Source of the DNA: Collinsella sp. TM09-10AT
GTDB taxonomy: Bacteria; Actinomycetota; Coriobacteriia; Coriobacteriales; Coriobacteriaceae
Reading direction: 5' to 3'
Assembly: GCF_003436275.1 (NCBI RefSeq)
Contig: NZ_QSOP01000019.1
Location: forward strand, 1 to 47,954
DNA length: 47,954 nucleotides
The position numbers and the translations under genes were made by a program. The notes under the pieces were generated by a model. That model was not told the origin of the DNA. It did no database searches and saw only the letters and a program-made list of their open reading frames with translations. This document shows positions 21,569 to 29,235 of this stretch, one piece after another (position 1 is the first letter of the stretch; the number at the start of each line of letters is the position of its first letter).

Positions 21569-23312
21569 GGTGGACCATCTCCTCGGTAATGCGAACGATA
21601 TCGGTGACCTCGCTCACCTGTGCAAAGGCAGGAGAGACGGAGGATGCCAGACGACGAGAAAGCTCTATGACCTGGGGTGGCTCAACGTAGGCTTGCTGCA
21701 TGAGCTCGATGTTCGAGAACAGCTCGTGCGTGCGGCCGCGCTCGAGGATGCGGCCGTCGGCCATCACCACGATGCGCTCGGCAAAGTCGGATACGACTTC
21801 CATGTCGTGGCAGACCATGATGACGGCGCAGCCGCGCTCGGCCATGGTGCGCACGGTTTCCATGACGGTCATGCACTCACGGTAGTCAAGGCCGCTCGTG
21901 GGCTCGTCGAGCACCACGATTTTGGGCTCTACGACCACGACGGCGGCGAGTGCCACCATCTGGCGCTGACCGCGCGAGAGCGAGAAGGGCGCCTCGTCGG
22001 CCGGCAAGCCAAAGCGGTCGATGACGAGCTGGGCGCGACGCAGCGCCTCGGCACGGTCGATGCCGGCAAGCTCCAGGCCAAAGGCGACCTCGTCGAGCAC
22101 AGTGTCCTTGCAGATCTGGCGGTCGGGGTTTTGGAAGAGGGTTGCGACTTCGCGGGCGATGCGGCTCGTGGGAGCGGCTGCGGTATCCAGTCCCGTGACA
22201 CGCACGCTGCCCGAGGCGGGCTTAAGCAGGCCTGTGAGCAGCTTGGTGAGCGTGGTCTTGCCGGCGCCGTTTTGGCCGACGATGCCCACGAGCTCGCCGG
22301 GATAGAGGGTCAGGTTGAGGTCGTGGACGGCGGCGCCGCCATTGGGATAGGCAAACTCAACGTGATCGAAGGTGAGCACGGGCTCGGCGTCCTTGGCGTG
22401 CGGGCGCAACGACGGTGCGTGCGGTGAGCCGGCGGGTGCCTGAATGTCACTGCTTGCGTGTGCGGGGTCGACGATGCCCGTAATCAGGCGCTCGGCCTCA
22501 TCAACATCCAAACAGGGAGTGCCGCTGGCCAGGCCATCGACCTCGAGGCTGTTGAAAATGCGCGTGACACGCGGGCAATCGACGCCGATGGCGCGGAGCT
22601 CATCGGCGTGTGCGAAGACCTCGTGCGGCTCGCCCTGTAGCGCGATTTCGCCATGATTGAGCACGAGTACGCGGTTGCAATACTCCGAAAGCAGGGCGAC
22701 TTTTTGCTCAACGACGACGATGGTGATGCCGAGTGCGCGGTTGGCCTCACGCAGGGTCTCGAAGATCAGCGTGGAGCTGGCGGGGTCGAGCGCCGCGGTG
22801 GGTTCGTCGAGCACGAGCACGCGCGGACGCATGGCGAGGATGGCGGCGATGGCAACCTTTTGCTTTTGGCCGCCCGAAAGCGTGGCGATCTCGCGGTCGC
22901 GCAGGTCGCTGATGCCGACGGTCTCGAGCGTCTCGCTCACACGTTGCTCGATCTGGTCGTGGGGAACGCCAAAGTTCTCCAGGCCAAAAAGCATCTCGTC
23001 CTCGACGACCGAGGCGACCATTTGCGTGTCGATGTCCTGCAGCACGCTGCCGACGATCTGCGACACATCGGTGAGCGTAACTTCACAGGTGTCGTTGCCG
23101 TCGACAGTGACGGAGCCAAAGAACGTGCCGGTGTAATGGTGGGGTACGGCTCCCGACAGACAGGCGGCAAGTGTAGATTTGCCGGCGCCCGAAGGACCGA
23201 TAATGCCAATAAAATCTCCCCTGTTCACGCCGAGCGAGATATGCTTAAGCACCTGCTCGGTCTGCGTGCCATAGGAGAACGAGACATCGTCGACGTTGAT
23301 GATCGTTTCCAT
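21561..23312 (-). CDS. ecfA: ECF transporter double ATPase (two ABC domains in one chain)
   Basis: The 583-residue protein carries two complete ABC ATPase domains, taking the place of the usual EcfA1/EcfA2 pair. Domain 1 (about 1-240): Walker A GPSGAGKST, signature LSGGQKQKV, Walker B VLVLDEPTAALD. Domain 2 (about 310-560): Walker A GQNGAGKTT, signature LSRGQRQMV (Gly to Arg in the second position), Walker B IVVLDEPTSGLD. A Pro/Ala-rich linker joins them. It powers uptake with the T and S proteins. A structured 212-base gap separates it from the S gene. Confidence 0.95.
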   Translation of the reverse strand: METIINVDDVSFSYGTQTEQVLKHISLGVNRGDFIGIIGPSGAGKSTLAACLSGAVPHHYTGTFFGSVTVDGNDTCEVTLTDVSQIVGSVLQDIDTQMVASVVEDEMLFGLENFGVPHDQIEQRVSETLETVGISDLRDREIATLSGGQKQKVAIAAILAMRPRVLVLDEPTAALDPASSTLIFETLREANRALGITIVVVEQKVALLSEYCNRVLVLNHGEIALQGEPHEVFAHADELRAIGVDCPRVTRIFNSLEVDGLASGTPCLDVDEAERLITGIVDPAHASSDIQAPAGSPHAPSLRPHAKDAEPVLTFDHVEFAYPNGGAAVHDLNLTLYPGELVGIVGQNGAGKTTLTKLLTGLLKPASGSVRVTGLDTAAAPTSRIAREVATLFQNPDRQICKDTVLDEVAFGLELAGIDRAEALRRAQLVIDRFGLPADEAPFSLSRGQRQMVALAAVVVVEPKIVVLDEPTSGLDYRECMTVMETVRTMAERGCAVIMVCHDMEVVSDFAERIVVMADGRILERGRTHELFSNIELMQQAYVEPPQVIELSRRLASSVSPAFAQVSEVTDIVRITEEMVHRG

Positions 23313-23332
23313 GGATACCTTTCAGAGTCATC

Positions 23333-23372
23333 GGGGACGTTCTTACATGACTAGTCGTTTAAGAACGTCCCC
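23333..23372. repeat. Perfect palindrome with GGGGACGTTCTTA arms
   Basis: GGGGACGTTCTTA (23333-23345) and TAAGAACGTCCCC (23360-23372) are perfect 13-base inverted repeats. They lie just upstream of the double ATPase gene, in the gap behind the S component gene. Confidence 0.6.
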
Positions 23373-23410
23373 AAGAGCTAGTTGTCTGGGACAGTCTTTG
23401 ATGGTGGAGC

Positions 23411-23521
23411 ACGGAGACGGCTTTACGAGGGGCCCCAGGTTGGCGCGAAAGAGGAGCGAAGCGTACTTGGGTACGCGAGCGACGAATGAACGCCAAGATG
23501 GGGTGGCTCGTAAAGCCGAGC
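23411..23521. repeat. Long hairpin element with conserved core, copy 1
   Basis: Outer arms CGGCTTTACGAG (23418-23429) and CTCGTAAAGCCG (23507-23518) enclose a 53-base core at 23442-23494. The core is 46/53 identical to the reverse complement of 29068-29120. An internal hairpin GCGTAC-TTGG-GTACGC sits at its centre. The element abuts the stop codon of the S component gene. It may be a dispersed repeat or a structured RNA affecting the S/ATPase expression ratio. Confidence 0.7.
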
Positions 23522-23524
23522 GGG

Positions 23525-24094
23525 TTAGTTGAGCCTAAGGGCCTTCTGGATGGGCAGGTAGAGGGCGCCGACCAGAATGGCGTTAAACACGGCGGTCATG
23601 GCGACGACGGGCAACATGGCTGCGGCGAGCTCGCTCACCACGCCGAGCATGGCCATCTTGATGACCATGAAGATGACGCCCGAGACAAAGGTGGTCACGA
23701 ACGTTGCGACGATGGCGACGGCAGGCTTAACCTGGCCTCCCTTGGCGGCGGCGTTGACGATGAGGGCCATGAGCATGGCGGCGATGCCCTCGGCGGCAAA
23801 ATCGACAAACGGCGAGGTGGTGGTGATCTGGATCACGGCGGCCGAGATAAGGCCGATGACGAGCGCCTGACCAATGTTGGGGCGAACGACCAGGATGGTG
23901 AGGCAGAAGGCCGAGATGATGAACTCGGGGCTAATCATGCCGCCCGAGATGCCCGAGATGGCCTTGCCGACGGTGAAGTTGAGAATGAAGCCGGCGGCAA
24001 GGAGGATGGCGAGCAGGACAAGGGCACGGATATCGAGCTTACCGCGGTCGGCGGTCTGGACGGTGCGGGGCTGGGCGGTGGTGTTCTGAGACAT
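23525..24094 (-). CDS. ECF transporter S component, probable tryptophan-specific (TrpP-like)
   Basis: The 189-residue membrane protein has about five or six hydrophobic segments. The stretches GGMISPEFIISAF, LVIGLISAAVIQITTTSP and TTFVSGVIFM resemble Bacillus TrpP (YhaG). Its mRNA leader encodes a peptide with three consecutive Trp codons followed by a terminator, which supports tryptophan as substrate. The ATG at 24094 has AAAGGA upstream. The ATPase and T genes follow, giving a complete importer. Confidence 0.85.
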   Translation of the reverse strand: MSQNTTAQPRTVQTADRGKLDIRALVLLAILLAAGFILNFTVGKAISGISGGMISPEFIISAFCLTILVVRPNIGQALVIGLISAAVIQITTTSPFVDFAAEGIAAMLMALIVNAAAKGGQVKPAVAIVATFVTTFVSGVIFMVIKMAMLGVVSELAAAMLPVVAMTAVFNAILVGALYLPIQKALRLN

Positions 24095-24171
24095 GGTGAA
24101 AATCCTTTCGGAATGGGAGTGCAAGAGAAAAGCGGAGGCGCGTGATGCGAATGCGATCGGGCTCGAGATAG

Positions 24172-24202
24172 AAAAAGGCCCCCGGTCGAAACCGGAGGCC
24201 TT
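24172..24202 (-). terminator. Attenuator terminator of the tryptophan-transport operon
   Basis: On the minus strand AAGGCCTCCGGT pairs with ACCGGGGGCCTT around TTCG and is followed by T residues. It lies between the leader peptide and the S component gene, where a transcription attenuator is expected. CGGTCGA near the end of the leader frame (about 24244-24250) can pair with TCGACCG in the terminator as a possible antiterminator. Confidence 0.85.
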
Positions 24203-24238
24203 CCAATCACCTAGAGCTAAAAAACAGGCGTGAGGGAC

Positions 24239-24307
24239 TCACTGTCGACCGATCGTATTCGCATCACGCCACCACCAGTTGTTGAGAGAGTTCATCGTGT
24301 TCTTCAT
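24239..24307 (-). CDS. Tryptophan-rich leader peptide
   Basis: A 22-residue frame starting MKNTMNSLNNWWWRD, with three consecutive Trp codons at 24269-24277. AAAGGAG lies 8 bases before the ATG. The Trp cluster, the short length, and the terminator about 37 bases after its stop are the classic layout of ribosome-mediated attenuation. When charged tRNA-Trp is scarce the ribosome would stall on the Trp codons and let transcription reach the transporter genes. Confidence 0.9.
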   Translation of the reverse strand: MKNTMNSLNNWWWRDANTIGRQ

Positions 24308-24365
24308 GTTGGTGGCTCCTTTCGTGATGCCGTGGCGCGGTCGCACCTAGTTGCTGTTGCGCTGC

Positions 24366-24374
24366 ACTATAGCA
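24366..24374 (-). promoter_or_regulatory. Candidate extended -10 of the tryptophan-transport operon
   Basis: The minus strand reads TGCTATAGT, an extended -10, about 60 bases before the leader peptide start. No good -35 is seen. Confidence 0.5.
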
Positions 24375-24449
24375 CAGCGAAGTGTGTGCGGGGAAATCTT
24401 TTTTAAAAAGATTTCAGGCGGGTTTCCCGCCGGTCAAAAGAGCGGGCTA

Positions 24450-24483
24450 AGCGGGCGAGGCTGCCATTGCTGCCTTGCCCGCT
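24450..24483 (-). terminator. Terminator after the C69 peptidase gene
   Basis: AGCGGGCAAGG and CCTCGCCCGCT pair around a 12-base loop on the minus strand, directly after the gene. A short T run follows about 10 bases later. Confidence 0.55.
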
Positions 24484-24494
24484 CAGCTAGGACG

Positions 24495-26438
24495 TTACTC
24501 CTTGTTGCGACGGTAGAGGAAGTAACCACCGGCGGAGATGACGGCAACGCCAGCGATGGCGAATGCAGCCACCATGCGGCCATCAAAACGATCACCGGTG
24601 GTGGGCAGGCCGCCCTTGGTGTTCGTTTTGTTGGTGGTTACTGTGGTTGTGGTGTCCGACTTGCCAGGCTTCTCAGGCTTGGTGGTGGGCTGCTCGGGCT
24701 TAGCGGGCTGCTCGGGGGTGCCGGGCTGCTCGGGGGTGCCGGGCTGCTCGGGGGTGCCGGGCTGATCCGGGGTGACCGGATCGGTGGCAAGAGCATCCTT
24801 GGCGTAAGTGATGGACACCTTGAGGCCGTTGGTCTCGGTGTTCAGGTCGCTCGGGGTGAAGGGCTCGTCAAAGTTTCCGGCCTTCTGATAGGCGCGCATC
24901 TCCTGGAGCAGGGCCTTGCACTTGACGTAGGTGTTCTCGGTGGCAGCCTTGCCGGCCTTGTTGGCCAGAGCGGTGCGGCCCTCGGTGGTCGTCTCGGCCA
25001 GCATGGCGGCGTCGACTTCCTTGTTCTGTTCGATGAGCTCGTTCTGGAGTGCATCGAGGTAGGAGCGGACGCTGATACCAAGGGTATCGGGATTCTCAAA
25101 GCAGAGGGAGCTGATGTCCATGAGGACGTAGTTGATGGAGTTCTCGGGCTCCTCGTTGTTCACGATGTCCGTCTCTTTGCAGTGGTCGAAGGAGACGGTC
25201 TGGTCGCTGAAATACGGGCTAACCTCGGTAATCAGCGCGGAGTAGAAGGGGATGGCGACGGAGTACGCGGCGCGGGAGAGCATTTCCCACTGGATTGTTG
25301 CAACCTGGGGATCAAGACCGTTGCGAACCTGGAAGACGTGAATCTCGGTGTTGCGCTCGGTGCCGATGGCGTAGGCACCGTCAGTGTTGGCGTTAAGGCC
25401 CGGGGTATTCTCGCCACGGTTACCGAGAGAGCGAATCATCTCAAAGGTAGTCCAGTCTTTCTTTCCGGGCTGGAAGAACAGCGGCTGCATCTCGTGGACC
25501 AAGGCGCCGGTCGTGGCGCGAGCCTCTTCGCGCTCGTCCTTGACGATCTCGTAGTCGGTGCCCTCCTGGAGCTCGTTGCCAAAGTAGTTACGGCCCTGGA
25601 CGTAGCGGGTCCACTGGTGCATACCGGAATTCTGAATGGTCTCGCCATAGGTTGCGGCGACGTCGAACTTGCCGTCGGTGTACTCGGCAAAGCCCTTCTC
25701 CTTAGGCATGGACTCGATGCCCTCGGAGTGCAGGCAGTTCTCGGGGTCGTTGAGGTCGACATCGTAGTTGAGGTTGCCGATGTTGGGGTTGATCGAGGCG
25801 ACGTCGTCGGCGAGCTTCATGCCGATCCACTGGTGACCGGAAAGCGCGGCAAATAGCCAGGTCTCGTTGTTGTCGGCGATGATGATCTGGTCGTTGGAGC
25901 AGACGCCCTGCTCGTCAATCAGGCTGCCGAGGAGCTCGACGCCCTCGCGGGCCGTGGCGCTCTCGCCCAGGATGACGCTGGCGTAGTTGTACTCGCCGAT
26001 GCCGGTTTTAGTCAGGGGGTCTGCTGTCTCGGCATCTGCATTCATACTGGTGCTTAGCGTGGCGGAGCAGGATACGCCCTTCTCGTTGATGCCTGCTTCA
26101 GAGTAGGCATCCCAGCGGTTGTCCCACTGGGAGGGATGGTCGCGTACATAGGTGTAGCGATACGTGGTCTTGGTCGAGGTGTACATGAACGAAGACTCGT
26201 CCGAGCTGTACGTATGTCCCGGGCCGTGAGAGGGCTCAATGCCAAAGTGCTTAAGATAGCGCGGGCCATAGTCCTCGGAACGGCCGTAGTACGTGTTGCC
26301 GTCGGCCGTAAGGTTTTTGCCCATGTAGACCTGCGTGCAAGCGAGTGCAGAGGTCGGCATGGACATGATGGTTGCAGCTCCAAATGCAAGGCCTATGCCA
26401 AGCTTCTTGAGCGCGTTGACGGGGCGAGTTTTCCTCAT
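24495..26438 (-). CDS. C69 family dipeptidase, sortase-anchored
   Basis: An Ntn-hydrolase peptidase of 647 residues on the cell surface. The signal peptide ends at ...TSALA and the next residue is Cys34 in ACTQVYMG, which would become the N-terminal nucleophile. GRSEDYGP, NEKGVSCSATLS and the later ADNNETW blocks fit family C69. After the catalytic part come PEQPGT repeats that span the wall, then LPTTG (611-615), a hydrophobic segment and RRNKE, a sortase signal. GGGAGGG precedes the ATG. It probably cleaves dietary or host di- and oligopeptides outside the cell. Confidence 0.92.
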   Translation of the reverse strand: MRKTRPVNALKKLGIGLAFGAATIMSMPTSALACTQVYMGKNLTADGNTYYGRSEDYGPRYLKHFGIEPSHGPGHTYSSDESSFMYTSTKTTYRYTYVRDHPSQWDNRWDAYSEAGINEKGVSCSATLSTSMNADAETADPLTKTGIGEYNYASVILGESATAREGVELLGSLIDEQGVCSNDQIIIADNNETWLFAALSGHQWIGMKLADDVASINPNIGNLNYDVDLNDPENCLHSEGIESMPKEKGFAEYTDGKFDVAATYGETIQNSGMHQWTRYVQGRNYFGNELQEGTDYEIVKDEREEARATTGALVHEMQPLFFQPGKKDWTTFEMIRSLGNRGENTPGLNANTDGAYAIGTERNTEIHVFQVRNGLDPQVATIQWEMLSRAAYSVAIPFYSALITEVSPYFSDQTVSFDHCKETDIVNNEEPENSINYVLMDISSLCFENPDTLGISVRSYLDALQNELIEQNKEVDAAMLAETTTEGRTALANKAGKAATENTYVKCKALLQEMRAYQKAGNFDEPFTPSDLNTETNGLKVSITYAKDALATDPVTPDQPGTPEQPGTPEQPGTPEQPAKPEQPTTKPEKPGKSDTTTTVTTNKTNTKGGLPTTGDRFDGRMVAAFAIAGVAVISAGGYFLYRRNKE

Positions 26439-26457
26439 TTTCCCTCCCAGCGTGCGA

Positions 26458-26481
26458 AAGCCCTCTGTCGCCAGAGGGCTT
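26458..26481 (-). promoter_or_regulatory. Hairpin in the C69 peptidase leader
   Basis: AAGCCCTCTG and CAGAGGGCTT pair perfectly around TCGC, about 10 bases before the GGGAGGG ribosome-binding site. On the mRNA strand it is followed by TTTC, so it could be a weak attenuator or stability element. The rest of the gap 26482-26670 is AT-rich and holds the presumed promoter; no gene is seen. Confidence 0.45.
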
Positions 26482-26675
26482 CAGCCAATAAAGACACCTC
26501 ATTAGCGTAACGAACTGGAAACAATATTCATCTATGAAAGAAACTTACTCGATAAGCGTGATGAAATATGCGATGAGCGGTTAATCGTACTCAGTTTGCA
26601 GCTTTACTTTAATAAAGACGCCCTGTAATTACTGTAGCCGAATAAAGTAGCTGGGAATGCCCGAAATGAAAATCC

Positions 26676-26706
26676 CCCGCTGTTTGACGAATGCATAAAC
26701 AGCGGG
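26676..26706 (-). terminator. Terminator after the lipid kinase and small membrane peptide genes
   Basis: CCCGCTGTTT and AAACAGCGGG pair perfectly around 11 bases. On the minus strand the hairpin is followed by G residues and ATTTTC. Confidence 0.7.
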
Positions 26707-26744
26707 AGAGGCGATAACTGGATGAATATCATACCAATGTGGAT

Positions 26745-26837
26745 TTACTTCTTTCGGCGGTGAATCACGTTGATGGCGTAACCGACGAGCATGGCCAAGA
26801 CGATGACAATAAAGCCGATCAGGGGATTGTCGTTCAT
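26745..26837 (-). CDS. Small single-span membrane peptide (30 residues)
   Basis: The frame begins MNDNPLIGFIVIVLAML and ends HRRKK: one hydrophobic helix of about 18 residues followed by a basic tail, so the C-terminus should stay inside. AGGAGG lies 5 bases before the ATG, and the start is 9 bases after the lipid kinase stop, in the same operon with a terminator behind. No family is recognised. It may act as a small membrane partner of the kinase; this is inference. Confidence 0.65.
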   Translation of the reverse strand: MNDNPLIGFIVIVLAMLVGYAINVIHRRKK

Positions 26838-26846
26838 GGGGTCCTC

Positions 26847-27764
26847 CTATTTTCCGAGCGGTGAGAATTCGTCGACGATGAGGTCGAGGCATTGCGGAAG
26901 CGCGCGGGCTCCAAAGACGCCCGAATTGCTGGAGATAATCTCGCCATCGAACTGCATGCCCAGCGACGGGGTGCAGGTGATCTTGGCTTCCTTGGTCTGG
27001 ATGATCTTGAACTGCGGGCGCCCGAGTACCTTGCCGGCGGGGTCAAGCGCAGCGGTGATCACAGTAGGCAGCAGCTGCACGGTGCGCACGGGTTCGATGA
27101 CCGCAATATCGACCATGCCATCGTTCATGCGGCAGTCGGGGAACAGGTTGATGTCGTTTTGGATGACCGAGGTATTGCCCGCCATGCAGCAGATGCCGTC
27201 GAGCTCCTCGACAATGCCGTCGTGCTCAATGGTAAAGCGCGCCACCGTGGGGTTGGGCGTGGCGAGAGCGGAGAGGAAGTAGGCGATCTCGCCGATGTCG
27301 TTTTTGGTGGGAGCGGCCTTCATCATGATCTCGGCGTCGAAGCCCGAGCCGGCGATGATGATAAAGCCGTGGCGCTTCTCTCTGCCGTTCTCGTCGAGCC
27401 AAAAGAGCTCGCCCATGTCCACTTTGACCGTGCGACCGGCGCGGCAAGCCTTGGCAAGCGCCGCCGCCTCAGGGGCATTGCCGATGTTGTTGAAGAACAG
27501 GCAGGCCGTGCCGGAGGGGAAGACGAGCGTGGGGACGCCGCATCCGCGCATCTGGTCGAGCACGTTGGAGACGGTGCCGTCGCCGCCCGAAATCACCACG
27601 CGATCAAACTCGCGCACGTCTGCCACGGCGTCCTCGGGTTCCATGCCATCGCCGATAAAACGCATCACGACCTCGTCGCCGCCCTGCGCGAGGGCGTGCG
27701 TGAATGCGTAGATTTCATCTGAGCTGGGGCCCGATGCCGGGTTGTGGATGATAAGGCAGCGCAT
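26847..27764 (-). CDS. Diacylglycerol kinase family lipid kinase
   Basis: A 305-residue protein of the DagK/YegS/BmrU group, which phosphorylates diacylglycerol or related lipids at the inner membrane face. Motifs: HNPASG at 7-12, the nucleotide-binding SGGDGTVSN near 59-67, PSGTA with NNIGNAP near 83-97, and the GSGFDAEIM segment. The C-terminal beta domain ends with MQFDGE, typical of the family. The start is the ATG at 27764. A 30-residue membrane peptide gene follows. Confidence 0.9.
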   Translation of the reverse strand: MRCLIIHNPASGPSSDEIYAFTHALAQGGDEVVMRFIGDGMEPEDAVADVREFDRVVISGGDGTVSNVLDQMRGCGVPTLVFPSGTACLFFNNIGNAPEAAALAKACRAGRTVKVDMGELFWLDENGREKRHGFIIIAGSGFDAEIMMKAAPTKNDIGEIAYFLSALATPNPTVARFTIEHDGIVEELDGICCMAGNTSVIQNDINLFPDCRMNDGMVDIAVIEPVRTVQLLPTVITAALDPAGKVLGRPQFKIIQTKEAKITCTPSLGMQFDGEIISSNSGVFGARALPQCLDLIVDEFSPLGK

Positions 27765-27862
27765 ACTTACGTTCCCGTTCTGTGACTAACCGAGTATAGT
27801 TGTAAGACAATGCCGTTATCCTACCCGTGTTTTTCGGGCCTAACCTTATTCGATGGGTTGAT

Positions 27863-28996
27863 ATGTACATTTCCACACATCAGGCTCTACTCGACTTTTG
27901 TCAGCGCGCCCGTGAGTTTGACGCGATTGCCGTCGATACCGAGTTTTTGCGCGAGCGCACGTTCCATCCGCGCCTGTGCCTGGTCCAGATTGCCACTCCT
28001 GCCGAGAGCGTCGCGGTTGATCCGCTGGTGATCGACGACCTGTCTCCCTTGGCCGAACTCATGGCCGACGAGAGCGTGACCAAGGTGTTCCATGCTTGCT
28101 CGCAGGACATGGAAGTTATGCTTCATACCGTAGGCGTGTTGCCGCGTCCGATTTTTGACACGCAGGTGGCCGCCGCCTTTTTAGGCGAGCGCCAGCAGAT
28201 TTCCTACGGCGCGCTCGTGCAGACGTTTTGCGGCGTCTCGCTGCCCAAGACTGAGTCGCTGACCGACTGGTCGCGTCGCCCGCTGACCGATAAGCAGATT
28301 GAGTACGCGATCGATGACGTCAAGTACCTGATCGTCGCCTATACCGAGATGATGAGCCGTCTGCGCGAGCTGGGCCGCGTGGACTGGGTACTCGACGAGT
28401 TGCGCCCGCTGGCTGACGAGTCGCACTATCGCGCCGATCGCCACGAGGCGTTCCGCAAGGTCAAGCGCATCAATTCGTGCAGCCGTCACCAGCTGGGTAT
28501 CGCGCGCGAGCTCGCCGCCTGGCGCGAGGACCGCGCCGAGCGCCGTAACATCCCGCGCAAGTGGGTCATGTCCGACGACACGCTGCTTGCGCTCGTTAAG
28601 CGCAATCCCGTCCGCGTTGAGGAGTTCCGTAGCATTCGCGGTACCGACCAGCTGGGGGAGCGCGACGTGGACGGTGCGCTCATGGCCATCAAGCGCGGCG
28701 CGAGCTGCCCGCACGATCGCCTGCCGCTCATGGTGCGCGGACACCGTCAGATCTCGCCGGAGCTGGAGAGCGTGACGGACCTGATGTATGCGCTCATCCG
28801 CTTGGTTGCCGAGCGCTCGGGGGTGGCGACCTCGGTCATTGCCTCGCGCGATGACCTGGCCGATTACATCGAGCATCCTGAGCAAAGCCCCCTGCGCGAA
28901 GGCTGGCGTTTTGAGCTTGTGGGTTCGCGCCTGGACGATCTGCTTTCCGGCAATATGGGGCTCACCGTGAAGGACGGAAAGATTGAGTTGTTATAG
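27863..28996 (+). CDS. rnd: Ribonuclease D
   Basis: A 3'-5' exoribonuclease for tRNA and other stable RNA trimming. The 377-residue protein has the DEDDy exonuclease motifs: AVDTEFLRERT (Asp and Glu), VFHACSQDMEV (Asp) and the YAIDDVKYL block (Tyr and Asp). An HRDC domain follows (about 205-290, ELAAWREDRAERRNIPRKWV). The ATG at 27863 matches where family members begin; the frame is open further upstream. It is divergent from the lipid kinase gene and ends at a perfect hairpin. Confidence 0.93.
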   Translation: MYISTHQALLDFCQRAREFDAIAVDTEFLRERTFHPRLCLVQIATPAESVAVDPLVIDDLSPLAELMADESVTKVFHACSQDMEVMLHTVGVLPRPIFDTQVAAAFLGERQQISYGALVQTFCGVSLPKTESLTDWSRRPLTDKQIEYAIDDVKYLIVAYTEMMSRLRELGRVDWVLDELRPLADESHYRADRHEAFRKVKRINSCSRHQLGIARELAAWREDRAERRNIPRKWVMSDDTLLALVKRNPVRVEEFRSIRGTDQLGERDVDGALMAIKRGASCPHDRLPLMVRGHRQISPELESVTDLMYALIRLVAERSGVATSVIASRDDLADYIEHPEQSPLREGWRFELVGSRLDDLLSGNMGLTVKDGKIELL

Positions 28997-29002
28997 GTAT
29001 AT

Positions 29003-29031
29003 AGTTACGCGGTTTTACCAAACCGCGTAAC
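29003..29031. repeat. Perfect hairpin GTTACGCGGTTT after rnd
   Basis: GTTACGCGGTTT (29004-29015) and AAACCGCGTAAC (29020-29031) are perfect 12-base arms. One 18-base arm plus loop recurs at 4825-4842. It may act as a weak terminator for rnd. Confidence 0.6.
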
Positions 29032-29044
29032 AGCTCGACGCTGC

Positions 29045-29143
29045 AAACGGCCGAGAGCGAGCAATCTGACGTTCAATCGTCGCTCGCGTACCAAAGTACG
29101 CGTCGCTTCTCTTTCACGTCACCTTGCTCGCTCTCGGCCGTTT
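29045..29143. repeat. Long hairpin element with conserved core, copy 2
   Basis: Twenty-base perfect arms (AAACGGCCGAGAGCGAGC... at 29045-29064 and its complement at 29124-29143) enclose the 53-base core at 29068-29120, in reverse orientation to the copy at 23442-23494. The arms are unrelated to those of copy 1. Core position 2/52 is G-C in one copy and A-T in the other, a compensatory change. Confidence 0.75.
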
Positions 29144-29235
29144 TCGCTGACATTGCCAAAACATCGATGTTGATTTGCCTGCTGGGCGAGTGGGTAGAAT
29201 GCCTCCAACGTGTAACTCGATTTGGAGGAATTCGC

